Virus record (IMG/VR): IMGVR_UViG_3300021961_000198
Span: 1 to 42,903 of that record
DNA from: a virus
Length of the DNA stretch: 42,903 bases
Direction: 5' to 3' (one strand)
Below, in pieces: positions 7,024 to 13,651 of this stretch. Every line of letters starts with the position of its first letter. Position 1 is the first letter of the stretch. Both the position numbers and the translations under genes were made by a program. The notes below the pieces were generated by a model, which worked only from the letters and a program-made list of their open reading frames with translations, did no database searches and was not told the DNA's origin.

Positions 7024-7046
7024 CAGGCTGAGGCCGAGGAGGAATC
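7024..7046 (+). repeat. degenerate copy of the start-associated leader
   Basis: CAGGCTGAG-GCCGAGGAGG then AATC and ATG. Compared with the five leaders at 14-15.5 kb it lacks two bases in the hairpin but keeps GGCTGAG, GCCGAGGAG and the spacing to the start codon. Confidence 0.5.
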
Positions 7047-7385
7047 ATGGAAGGCAAGACGATGTGGTGCAGCGACGGCAGCGTGAGTCAGGTTCAAGTG
7101 CGCGTGGAGAACGGCATCACGCTCGTGAGCGGTGGCGGTGAGCCGTGGTGGGCGTCAGAGCCGGGAATTCTTCACGAGACCAAAGCGGAAGCTCAACGGG
7201 CGCACGTCGATAATGAGGCGGACGGGCTGGAGGAGATGGCTGACCGCTACGACCGGGAGCGGGTGAACGCAGAAGCCTTGGCGGTGCGACACATGGGCGA
7301 TGCGGAACAGAGCCGGGTTAGGGCGGCTGAGTTGCGAGCGCGGGCTAAGGGCTTGCGTGATGCGCTTGCGGAATTTGGCCAGTGA
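7047..7385 (+). CDS. hypothetical coiled-coil protein, 112 aa
   Basis: First gene of the plus-strand early operon, with a strong GAGGAGG site. The N-terminal half is beta-like and contains Trp residues (MEGKTMWCSDGSVSQVQVRV, EPWWASEPG). The C-terminal 65 residues are highly charged and helical (heptad-like pattern through ERVNAEALAVRHMGDAEQ and RVRAAELRARAKGLRDAL), a probable coiled coil. It ends with a GTGA overlap into the next gene. No family recognised. Confidence 0.65.
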   Translation: MEGKTMWCSDGSVSQVQVRVENGITLVSGGGEPWWASEPGILHETKAEAQRAHVDNEADGLEEMADRYDRERVNAEALAVRHMGDAEQSRVRAAELRARAKGLRDALAEFGQ

Positions 7386-7954
7386 AAGCCGTCGAGGCAC
7401 TCCGCGCCGCACTCCAGGGCGGGCGGCGACTCACGGTGGCTGAGATGGTGGCCGAGACGAGGTGCTCCTACAACGGGCTCGTTAAGGCTATCGGTAAGTT
7501 GCCGTGGGTCGTGTGCGTCGGCATGGTGCGAGCCAGCGACGGCGCGAACGGCGGGGGCAAGCCGGCCAAACAGTGGGCGCTTGTCGGCACCGCTCCCGAG
7601 TGGAGCGCACCGTCGCCGGACTTGCTCGGACCGGATGGACCCGGACGAGGCGACGTGAAAAACACCGATGGGGTCGCTATCGAGGACGGGAATGATGAGA
7701 CGTCGAATGAGCTACTGAGCCAGAGCAGTATGGCCCAATGGGTCACGCTGGAGGTGAGCGCCGAGACCGCCGAGTGTCCGAGCCAGGGCACCGTGAGGCT
7801 TGCGGACTGCATTGATGGTTATGTGGACGCGACGGCGTGCGAGCGCGGGACGCCTTGTGATGGGTGCGCGATTGGTAGAGCTCGGCGGGCGGCGTGGGCG
7901 GGGATGGATTTTGAGGAGAGCGCCGACGAGTTGGAGGACGCGCTTGAAGCCTGA
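7382..7954 (+). CDS. putative HTH protein with Cys-rich region
   Basis: 190 residues, GTG start overlapping the previous stop (GTGA). Residues 1-60 form a likely winged helix (ALRAALQGGRRLTVAEMVAE, TRCSYNGLVKAIGKL), with a basic loop and strand GGKPAKQWALVG. The middle is acidic and disordered. Near the C-terminus several cysteines occur in a short span (TAECPSQGTVRLADC, then CERGTPCDGCAIG), which could hold zinc. It may be an early transcriptional regulator or DNA-binding accessory factor. The inference rests on local pattern only. Confidence 0.55.
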   Translation: MKAVEALRAALQGGRRLTVAEMVAETRCSYNGLVKAIGKLPWVVCVGMVRASDGANGGGKPAKQWALVGTAPEWSAPSPDLLGPDGPGRGDVKNTDGVAIEDGNDETSNELLSQSSMAQWVTLEVSAETAECPSQGTVRLADCIDGYVDATACERGTPCDGCAIGRARRAAWAGMDFEESADELEDALEA

Positions 7955-8501
7955 AGGCGCTCGCCGCGTGGATGTGGTTCCGGTGACGCTCCCGGTCGCC
8001 AATGCGGCGGTTGTGAAGTGGCACCGGCACCACGCGCCTATCCCTGGCGGGTTCGCGTGGTACTGCGTCGGGGCGGTCGTCGATGGGCAACTGGTCGGCG
8101 TCGCTATCTGTGGGCGACCGACCAACCGCAACAACGACAACCGGCAGACCGTTGAGGTCTTGCGGCTCGCGACCGATGGCACGGTGAACGCTTGCAGCGC
8201 GCTCCTCGGTGCGTCGGCACGGGCGGCGCAGGCCATCGGTGCCCATCGCATCATCACCTACACGTTGACTGAGGAGCCCGGCGCATCGCTTCGCGGCGCT
8301 GGGTGGGTCTGCGAGTGCGAAGACACCGGGCGGTCTTGGTGGACGCACGGCACGACGCGACCTGCTGCCGTCGCCCGAGACCACATGATGAAGTTCAAAG
8401 CGCGGTGGGTCCGGGTGTTTCGAGAGCCTATCGAAGTCGCCGGGACCGATGGCGCACAATCAACAAGCGACGCAGTTCAGCAGGCGCTTGACCTGACGTA
8501 G
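7944..8501 (+). CDS. XF1762-family protein (acetyltransferase-like)
   Basis: 185 residues. The TTG at 7944 is chosen because GGAGG sits 6 bases upstream, and the frame before it overlaps the real upstream gene. The hallmarks VPVTLPVANAAVVKWHRHH, GVAICGRPTNR, VEVLRLATDGTVNACS, GASARAAQAIGAHRIITYTL and EEPGASLRGAGW are those of the XF1762 family, a phage-common group with a GNAT-like fold but no proven substrate. The C-terminal segment (WWTHGTTRP onward) is also typical. It probably modifies a small molecule or a host protein. Family call firm, function open. Confidence 0.8.
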   Translation: MKPEGARRVDVVPVTLPVANAAVVKWHRHHAPIPGGFAWYCVGAVVDGQLVGVAICGRPTNRNNDNRQTVEVLRLATDGTVNACSALLGASARAAQAIGAHRIITYTLTEEPGASLRGAGWVCECEDTGRSWWTHGTTRPAAVARDHMMKFKARWVRVFREPIEVAGTDGAQSTSDAVQQALDLT

Positions 8502-8543
8502 ACGCCCCGACGGCACGCGGCTGGGTATCAGCGCTAGGGCGTC
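8501..8543. terminator. inverted repeat between convergent genes
   Basis: GACGCCC (8501-8507) and GGGCGTC (8537-8543) form a 7-bp stem with a 29-base loop exactly between the plus-strand XF1762 gene and the convergent minus-strand gene. There is no T-run, so a terminator role is only suggested by position. Confidence 0.25.
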
Positions 8544-8829
8544 AGAACAACGGGAGCTGCGCGGGGGCGCTCACCGTGGGGGCGGGCTCGTGCTCGTGCT
8601 TGGCGCGGCAGGCCAGAGCGTCGGCGTGGGCGGCTTCGAGGGTGGGGCCGGCACCTTGGTAGTCCGTCAGGCGTCCGCGAACCACGGCGGCGAAGTCGTC
8701 CTCTCCAACGAACTGGAGGATGCGCAGCTCGGGCGAGCGCGCGGAGATGGTGCGGGCCGTGTCGATGGGGGCGAAGGTGAGGGTTGGAAACGCCGCAGAG
8801 GCGAGACGGCAGAGGTCGGTGGCGGTCAT
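8542..8829 (-). CDS. small protein ending in clamp-binding-like QLPLF
   Basis: 95 residues, the only minus-strand gene inside the plus-strand early region; AGGAG lies 6 bases before the ATG. The body (MTATDLCRLASAAFPTLTF, LRILQFVGEDDFAAVVRG, DYQGAGPTLEAAHADALA) is a compact alpha/beta sequence without known motifs. It ends in a Pro-rich linker and the terminal pentapeptide QLPLF. Bacterial sliding-clamp ligands use the consensus QL(S/D)LF, often on a flexible C-terminus, so it may dock on the host beta clamp to recruit or inhibit it. The protein family itself is unknown to me. Confidence 0.6.
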   Translation of the reverse strand: MTATDLCRLASAAFPTLTFAPIDTARTISARSPELRILQFVGEDDFAAVVRGRLTDYQGAGPTLEAAHADALACRAKHEHEPAPTVSAPAQLPLF

Positions 8830-8920
8830 CGGTTGCTCCTGTGTGAGACGCCTAATGAGTGCGTCGTGGTGGCTGGAGGATGGCGGTGGGGTGGGGAGTG
8901 GTCAAGTTGAAAGTTGTTAC

Positions 8921-8949
8921 TTGCGAGTGAATGTTGCGTTGTGTAGGGT
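8921..8949 (+). promoter_or_regulatory. candidate promoter P1 (TTGCGA-N17-TAGGGT)
   Basis: The -35-like TTGCGA (8921-8926) and -10-like TAGGGT (8944-8949) are 17 bases apart, just upstream of the HTH gene at 8978. It shares the CTTGC core and an upstream TTGAAAGT with the promoter at 14928. Confidence 0.45.
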
Positions 8950-8956
8950 GGGCGGC

Positions 8957-8973
8957 GCGGCATAGGAGGCCGC
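8957..8973 (+). promoter_or_regulatory. hairpin with the Shine-Dalgarno in its loop
   Basis: GCGGC (8957-8961) pairs with GCCGC (8969-8973); the 7-base loop ATAGGAG contains most of the ribosome binding site of the 8978 gene. It could present or mask the site. Confidence 0.35.
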
Positions 8974-8977
8974 TTCG

Positions 8978-9160
8978 ATGAGTAAATGGATGCGCGAAGT
9001 GAAGGCGGCGGAGCACCTTGGGGTGACGCCGATGACGATGGCGAGGATGCGCGTGGCGGGTGGAGGTCCGAAGTGCGGGAAGGTGGGGCGCTTCTGGGTC
9101 TACAAGGTCGAAGACCTCGATGAGTGGGCTCGCGGGAAGGCGCAGCAGGCGACGCCGTGA
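8978..9160 (+). CDS. MerR/excisionase-type HTH protein, 60 aa
   Basis: The sequence has the small helix-turn-helix pattern of excisionase/MerR-like domains: KAAEHLGVTPMTMARMRVAG (residues about 9-28), then a wing GRFWVYKVEDLDEWARG. The turn normally reads A-A-x-x-L-G-V-(S/T)-x-x-T, as here. AGGAGG lies 8 bases before the ATG. Since no integrase is visible, it is more likely a transcriptional or replication regulator than an excisionase. It precedes a second similar HTH gene and the primase-helicase; the stop overlaps the next GTG. Confidence 0.75.
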   Translation: MSKWMREVKAAEHLGVTPMTMARMRVAGGGPKCGKVGRFWVYKVEDLDEWARGKAQQATP

Positions 9161-9537
9161 CCCAAGCGGCGGCGTCAAAAGCGATGCGACGGGGCGGCTA
9201 CGAAGTGCGTCTAGTGTCGCCCGTGCTCGGGACGCTGTATCTGCTGGTGCGCCACGAGGGGAGCGGCGAGACGCAGACGGTGCCGGTGCATCCGCTGTCT
9301 TGGTACTGGTTCATGGAGTCTTGCCGGCCCGTCGCTTCAAGCGCGTGGCTTCATCGGGTGTTGAATGGGGACGCTGAAACGGGCGGGAGTCCGCGAGTTG
9401 CCGCCAGGCTGGGTCTCGGCGGTGGAGGCGGCGGCGATGATGGGGGTGGATGCGGTGACGCTGGAGTTTCTGCGGAAGCAGAGGACGGCTCCGACGTGGG
9501 CGCTTCTGAACGGGGACGTGCCGATCTATCGGCGTGA
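9157..9537 (+). CDS. hypothetical protein with a long out-of-frame overlap
   Basis: The GTG at 9157 overlaps the stop of the HTH gene (GTGA). Residues 1-68 look like an ordinary small globular protein (GYEVRLVSPVLGTLYLLVRH, VHPLSWYWFMESC). From about 9365 onward the frame becomes Gly/Asp/Ala low-complexity sequence (RLGLGGGGGGDDGGG), while the +1 frame clearly codes for the next HTH protein. The true protein may end near 9364 and have lost its stop, or the pair may be joined by frameshifting, or the overlap is tolerated. Unknown function. Confidence 0.5.
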   Translation: MTQAAASKAMRRGGYEVRLVSPVLGTLYLLVRHEGSGETQTVPVHPLSWYWFMESCRPVASSAWLHRVLNGDAETGGSPRVAARLGLGGGGGGDDGGGCGDAGVSAEAEDGSDVGASERGRADLSA

Positions 9538-9571
9538 GGGGGTGCGGGAATGGGTCAGAGCACGGGCGTGA
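9365..9571 (+). CDS. second small HTH protein, 68 aa
   Basis: The frame starts with an ATG directly after an in-frame TGA (9362-9364), so 9365 is the first possible start. VSAVEAAAMMGVDAVTLEFL is a helix-turn-helix of the same HTH_17-like type as the 8978 protein, followed by a strand and helix IYRREGVREWVRARA. Codon third positions are strongly G/C, marking this as the coding frame of the overlap. There is no clear Shine-Dalgarno, so coupling to the upstream gene is likely. Possible regulator or DNA-binding partner of the primase; it overlaps the primase start by 22 bases. Confidence 0.65.
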   Translation: MGTLKRAGVRELPPGWVSAVEAAAMMGVDAVTLEFLRKQRTAPTWALLNGDVPIYRREGVREWVRARA

Positions 9572-12369
9572 GATGGGTCGATGAGGACGCGGTGATGGTG
9601 GCGCTCGATGCGCTGGCGGCGCACGGACTGAGAGAGGGTGAGTCGTTCGAGGTCCGCATACTGAGCCGGGGCGAGCGTGGCGTGACCATCGGGACGTTCG
9701 GTCCCGGCGACGTGGCGACGTGCGTCAAGGCGGTGGCCGCGCACGGAAGGCGCAACGGGTGGATGGGGTGTTACTTCACGCCAAACCCGGTGACGCGAGC
9801 CGTGACCGGCGCGCTTGCGAAGGCCAAGACTGGCGACGGCTCGAAGGACTCGGACGTCACGCGGCGGCGATGGCTGCTGGTGGACATCGACGCGGTGAGG
9901 CCGAAGGGCGTTTCAGCGACGGAGGAAGAGCGCGGGCATGCGCGGCGCGTGACGTCGTTGGTCATCGGGGAGTTGTGCGACGGGCTAGGGTGGCCGCGCC
10001 CGGTGGTGACGGACTCGGGCAACGGGGCGCACATCATGTGGGCGTGTGAGCTCGAAGCGGCGAGCGACTTGCCGATGCGCTTTTTGAAGGCGCTGATACG
10101 GTTCTCGACGGGCTACGCGACGGTTGACCCGGTGGTCGGCAACGCGGCGCGTATCTGGCGAGTGCCGGGGACGTGGAGCGCGAAGGGCGAGCCAACTGAG
10201 GAGCGCCCGCACCGGATGGCGACGGTGCTGGAATGGGGCGACGGCGCAGCGGTTAGTCAAGAGCAGATAGAGTCGTTTGTGGGGCCGGTTGCCGCGCCAA
10301 GGACGACGCCGGCTGTGTGGGCCAGTGGCGCAAGCGGGGCAGCGTCAACGCGCTTTCAGGATGCTGCCGCACGCTACGTCGCAGAGCGCAGCCGGGCTTA
10401 CCCGACGTCAACCGCGCAATGTCCGGTGTGTCATCACAAAGGCTGTTTCAAGGAGTTGGCTGGCGCGCCGTCGCGGTGGATTTGCTGGTCATCGGGACAC
10501 ACGGACGGGGTGGGGGTTGGCGGCTTCGCGGAGGGTAAGAACGCCGTGACCGGGGACGCACTCGACATTGACGCGCACGCAGCGGGCAGGACTCCGAAAG
10601 AGCATCTTGTGACCGAGGGATACCTGAAGGCGTGGGAGGAGCGACCGGCGCGAGTGGCAAGGACTGAGCCGGAGCCGCCGGCATGGGCCAGTGAGCGGAT
10701 TCCAGACGAGTTCGGCGCGGTGGCGGCTGAGGTTGCGCCCGCGCAAGCGTCGAAGCCGCAAGTGGAGCGAGACGCGGTTATCGTGGTCGATGGCGACCTA
10801 GGCCCGCAAGTGGACGCGGTGGTCACGGCGCTGGCTAAGCATCCAGACCTCTACTCGCGGACGAACTCGATGGTGATGGCAGGGCGCGGCGGCGACGGGC
10901 TGACGCAGCTTCGAACAGTGTCTAAGGCGTCGGCACGGGTCATCATGGAAGAGCGCGCGGTGTTTCTCGAGGAGCGGCGCGGCAAGGACGGACCCACGAT
11001 GAAGCGGTGTAGGGTCGATGACCGGCTGGTTGATGCGGTGCTGGCGATGCCCGAGCGATGGGGCGGCGTGATTCGGGAGGTTCGGGCGGTGCATCGGTTG
11101 CCTGTGCTGCGGATAGACGGGTCGATGATCGGGGAGGGATACGACCCCGATTCGAAGCTACTGGTGGACTTCAGCGGGGCGACGTACCCGGAGCCGAAGA
11201 CGACGCGGGAGGCTGCGGTCAAGGCGGTGGAATGGCTCGAAGACCTCGTGTGTGACTTCCCATGGGAGTCAGAGCTTGACCGCTCGACGATGGTGGCGCT
11301 GCTGATTACGGCGACGATGCGCCGCACGTTTCGGCTGTGTCCTGGCTTCCTGATTGACTCTCCCAGCTCGGGCATCGGTAAGGGCACTCTGGTCAACATG
11401 ACCTCGATGCTGATGAGCGGGCGCATGCCGGCGAACATGAATCAGCCGGGGGGCGAGGACGAACTGCGCAAATCGGTGTTCTCGTTTCTGCGGGATGGCG
11501 TCGAGCATCTGTCCATCGACAACATCACGCTGCCGTTCGGCGGCGAAGCCTACGACACGATGATGACCTCGGAGGTCTACACGCAGCGAGTTTTGGGCAA
11601 GAGCGAAACGGAGTCGGTGCCGAACCGGACGCTGATCACTATCACGGGGCGCAACGTGAAGTTTCGGGGCGACGGAGTGGGGCGAACGGTGCGGGCTCGC
11701 ATGATCACGATGATGGAGCGCCCCGACGTGGGGCGAACGTTCAAGTATCCCGACCTCGTGGAGTACGTCTTAGAGCATCGGGCCGAACTGGTGGCGGCGT
11801 GCCTGAGTATCGCGAGGGCGTACCTGCTAGCGGGGCGGCCCAACAAGTGCGCGCCGCTTCGCGAGTACGGCGAATGGAACGCGATGGTGAGGGAGCCGCT
11901 GATGTGGCTGGGTCGGGGCGACGTCATCGCGAGCATTGAAGCGCAGCGCGTGGACTCGGACGAAGACGTGACCGCGTACCTAGAGCTCGCGGCGGCGTGG
12001 TTCGACGTTTACGGCGAGCGCCCGGTGTCGCTGGCCGAAGCGGTCGAGGAGCTCGTGGCGCTGAAGCACGGCGGCGGCGGTGGGTCGATGACGGAGGTGG
12101 ATAAGGCGAAGCGACGCCGGTTGACCCACGCCATCGTGACCGCGTGCGGGGTTCAGATCGACGCGGCGGCGATCACGAAGCACCTGAGGCGGGCGGTGGC
12201 GACGAACGAGGGTCGCGTTGTGGCGGGTTTGAAGTTCGGGCCATCGGCAAAGCGCGGACTGAGAGGCTTGCAGTTTCAAGCGGTTGCGACTGGCAAGCGG
12301 CTAGACGCGAGCGCCGGTCCTTCGACGCTGGCCACGACTGATGCGAAGGAAGAGACGTGGTGGAGTTGA
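9550..12369 (+). CDS. primase-helicase (AEP-type primase, Zn site, ATPase)
   Basis: 939 residues, the main replication protein. Residues about 1-220 carry archaeo-eukaryotic primase (prim-pol) motifs: LLVDIDAVRP (catalytic DxD, 112-114), VVTDSGNGAHIMW (152-164, S-G-x-G-x-H type) and RIWRVPGTWSAKG (201-213). A zinc-ribbon-like element follows (CPVC 291-294, Cys299, Cys312, His317). The C-terminal half has an ATPase: Walker A SPSSGIGKGTL (604-614; Lys611), Walker B EHLSIDN (652-658) and a sensor Asn in LITITGRN. It should prime and unwind DNA at the origin. The iteron region starts at its stop codon. No DNA polymerase is encoded in the window, so the host enzyme is probably used. Confidence 0.85.
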   Translation: MGQSTGVRWVDEDAVMVALDALAAHGLREGESFEVRILSRGERGVTIGTFGPGDVATCVKAVAAHGRRNGWMGCYFTPNPVTRAVTGALAKAKTGDGSKDSDVTRRRWLLVDIDAVRPKGVSATEEERGHARRVTSLVIGELCDGLGWPRPVVTDSGNGAHIMWACELEAASDLPMRFLKALIRFSTGYATVDPVVGNAARIWRVPGTWSAKGEPTEERPHRMATVLEWGDGAAVSQEQIESFVGPVAAPRTTPAVWASGASGAASTRFQDAAARYVAERSRAYPTSTAQCPVCHHKGCFKELAGAPSRWICWSSGHTDGVGVGGFAEGKNAVTGDALDIDAHAAGRTPKEHLVTEGYLKAWEERPARVARTEPEPPAWASERIPDEFGAVAAEVAPAQASKPQVERDAVIVVDGDLGPQVDAVVTALAKHPDLYSRTNSMVMAGRGGDGLTQLRTVSKASARVIMEERAVFLEERRGKDGPTMKRCRVDDRLVDAVLAMPERWGGVIREVRAVHRLPVLRIDGSMIGEGYDPDSKLLVDFSGATYPEPKTTREAAVKAVEWLEDLVCDFPWESELDRSTMVALLITATMRRTFRLCPGFLIDSPSSGIGKGTLVNMTSMLMSGRMPANMNQPGGEDELRKSVFSFLRDGVEHLSIDNITLPFGGEAYDTMMTSEVYTQRVLGKSETESVPNRTLITITGRNVKFRGDGVGRTVRARMITMMERPDVGRTFKYPDLVEYVLEHRAELVAACLSIARAYLLAGRPNKCAPLREYGEWNAMVREPLMWLGRGDVIASIEAQRVDSDEDVTAYLELAAAWFDVYGERPVSLAEAVEELVALKHGGGGGSMTEVDKAKRRRLTHAIVTACGVQIDAAAITKHLRRAVATNEGRVVAGLKFGPSAKRGLRGLQFQAVATGKRLDASAGPSTLATTDAKEETWWS

Positions 12370-12495
12370 CGGAGACGGGTGGTTCGTCAGTGCTCCGTCA
12401 GTGTCTCCGTCAAGCCGAAGTTCAACGACGGCGCGTGGTTAGGATAGCACTGACGGAATTGACGGAGTTTTCGAGGTTCGTGTGCAGGTGCGTGT

Positions 12496-12523
12496 ACGTC
12501 TGCACGTCTGCGGGTACGTCTGC
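12496..12523. repeat. triple ACGTCTGC direct repeat
   Basis: ACGTCTGC occurs at 12496-12503, 12504-12511 and 12516-12523, in the middle of the iteron region, followed by an alternating GTGCGCGCG tract. Confidence 0.5.
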
Positions 12524-12612
12524 GTGCGCGCGTGAGCGCGGGCGTGATTTCTGCGTCAATATCGTCAGTACCCATACAAGTGCATAGAATCATGGAAAAA
12601 AGTCTTGACGGA

Positions 12613-12656
12613 GTTATTGACGGAATGGTGACTGTACTTAGTACTCCGTCAATAAC
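12613..12656. repeat. 12-bp perfect inverted repeat
   Basis: GTTATTGACGGA (12613-12624) and TCCGTCAATAAC (12645-12656) with a 20-base spacer that itself contains GTAC-TTA-GTAC. Each arm holds one iteron. Confidence 0.7.
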
Positions 12657-12698
12657 CAAGGGGAAGACCTCGGCTGGTAGTCGGGGCAGGAGGGCAGC

Positions 12699-13025
12699 GT
12701 GAGCAACGGAAAGATGAATGACGTTGGGGTGTTGAGTGCGTTTGTGGCACTTGCGACGGACGGTGCGGCTAAAGCGTGGCGTCAGGGCGGTCCTGCGGGA
12801 CTCGCGGCGGTCACGGTCATGGCTAAGGCGTACTTGGGCGGGGTGGACGCTCCAACGCTGAGGGAGGCGGTGGGTCAGTGCATGGCCGAGATGAGCGGCG
12901 AGCAGGTCAAGGCGTACCGGGTCGCGGTCAAAGCGTTTCGGGATGAGGCGGCGGTGTTTGCAGAGGAAGGGATGGCGGCGTTCGTGGAGCGGTCGCAGTC
13001 GCTGGCGGCGAAAGGAGGTGCGTGA
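12699..13025 (+). CDS. hypothetical helical protein, 108 aa
   Basis: GTG start with AGGAGGG about 5 bases upstream, directly after the candidate origin. The protein is Ala/Val-rich and helical (GVLSAFVALATDGAAKAWRQ, TLREAVGQCMAEMSGEQVKA, YRVAVKAFRDEAAVFAEEG), with no membrane segment long enough to be certain and no known motif. It shares one base with the next start (TGATG). Position beside the origin suggests a replication-linked or early accessory role, but I cannot name it. Confidence 0.6.
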   Translation: MSNGKMNDVGVLSAFVALATDGAAKAWRQGGPAGLAAVTVMAKAYLGGVDAPTLREAVGQCMAEMSGEQVKAYRVAVKAFRDEAAVFAEEGMAAFVERSQSLAAKGGA

Positions 13026-13510
13026 TGCGGTTGGTGATTGAGCGAGAGGGTGGGTTCGTGGTCGTCGAGACGGATGACGTCACGGCGGTGGACGTGCTGA
13101 GCAACGGGGTGGAGGTGAGCACGCGGGATGGGAAGGCGGTGACGCTGGAGCGGGAAGGTCATGCGGCGTCGGTGGCGCTCTCGGCGGCGATTGCGGTGCG
13201 GTGCGGGGAGCTGGTGGAGCCGTTGGCGGAACAGCCAAGCAACGGACTCGATGACGCGGCAGACGATGACCTCGTTGGGGTCGCGATGGCTGGACTGGTG
13301 CGGAAGAGCTCGACGCCGGCAGCGGTCCAGGCGGGCGAGTGGGTGGCGGGCGAGCCTCCGAAGGGTGGGCTTTGGTACGTCGTGGAGCGAGGCGGGGTGT
13401 TCGGCTGCGTGGCGTGGGACGGCTATCGGTTTCGGGACTGGCACTCGGAGGCGGTGGGGATGGGCGGGGAGGTGGCGCACTTGCCGACGCCGCTGCCGCC
13501 GAGACGGTGA
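13025..13510 (+). CDS. hypothetical protein, 161 aa
   Basis: The ATG at 13025 has GGAGG 6 bases upstream; a GTG directly before it would leave only 3 bases, so I use the ATG. The N-terminal 60 residues are strand-rich with acidic patches (MRLVIEREGGFVVVETDDVT, GVEVSTRDGKAVTLEREG). An acidic, low-complexity linker follows. The C-terminal part has an aromatic, Gly-rich fold (GLWYVVERGGVFGCVAWDGY, RFRDWHSEAVGMGGEV). The two parts may be separate small domains. Not recognised. Confidence 0.6.
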   Translation: MRLVIEREGGFVVVETDDVTAVDVLSNGVEVSTRDGKAVTLEREGHAASVALSAAIAVRCGELVEPLAEQPSNGLDDAADDDLVGVAMAGLVRKSSTPAAVQAGEWVAGEPPKGGLWYVVERGGVFGCVAWDGYRFRDWHSEAVGMGGEVAHLPTPLPPRR

Positions 13511-13581
13511 AACGGGCGCGCGCAATTTGCGGGCGTAGATGTACCTAGGAGGCGCGCGGGAGTGGTGAGGCTACCACCCTA

Positions 13582-13637
13582 GCGAGCATGTCGCTCGCGG
13601 GGCTAATTCACAGGACGGAGCCGGCAGGAATCGGCTC
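13582..13637. repeat. two hairpins before the 13652 gene
   Basis: GCGAGC (13582-13587) pairs with GCTCGC (13593-13598) around a 5-base loop; GAGCCG (13618-13623) pairs with CGGCTC (13632-13637) around 8 bases. Neither has a T-run. They could shape the leader of the 13652 transcript; otherwise nothing was seen in this 141-base gap. Confidence 0.35.
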
Positions 13638-13651
13638 GAAAGAGGTGGGGT

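Larger units (their letters stand above)
12366..12656. other. candidate replication origin (TTGACGGA iterons)
   Basis: The gap 12370-12698 (329 bases) has no convincing gene. It holds eight copies of a (T/C)TGACGGA(G/A) element: direct at 12366, 12451, 12459, 12605 and 12617, inverted (CTCCGTCAA/G) at 12393, 12405 and 12644. The right part is distinctly AT-richer than the surroundings. Two of the copies lie in a perfect 12-bp inverted repeat (12613-12624 and 12645-12656) around a GTAC-TTA-GTAC palindrome. Iterons plus an AT-rich stretch next to the primase-helicase are the usual build of a phage origin. Calling it an origin is inference. Confidence 0.6.

Noticed and set aside
8978-9160. HTH protein as evidence for a temperate phage (excisionase)
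   Set aside because: No integrase, attachment site or repressor pair seen; the HTH family is also used by other regulators.
12357-12587. Open frame of 76 codons over the iteron region
   Set aside because: GTG start without its own ribosome site, residues dominated by Arg/Cys/Thr from repeat DNA, and the region is explained better by iterons.
12387-12659. Minus-strand 90-codon frame over the iteron region
   Set aside because: Composition typical of a shadow (Arg-rich middle, no ribosome site) and no neighbours on that strand.
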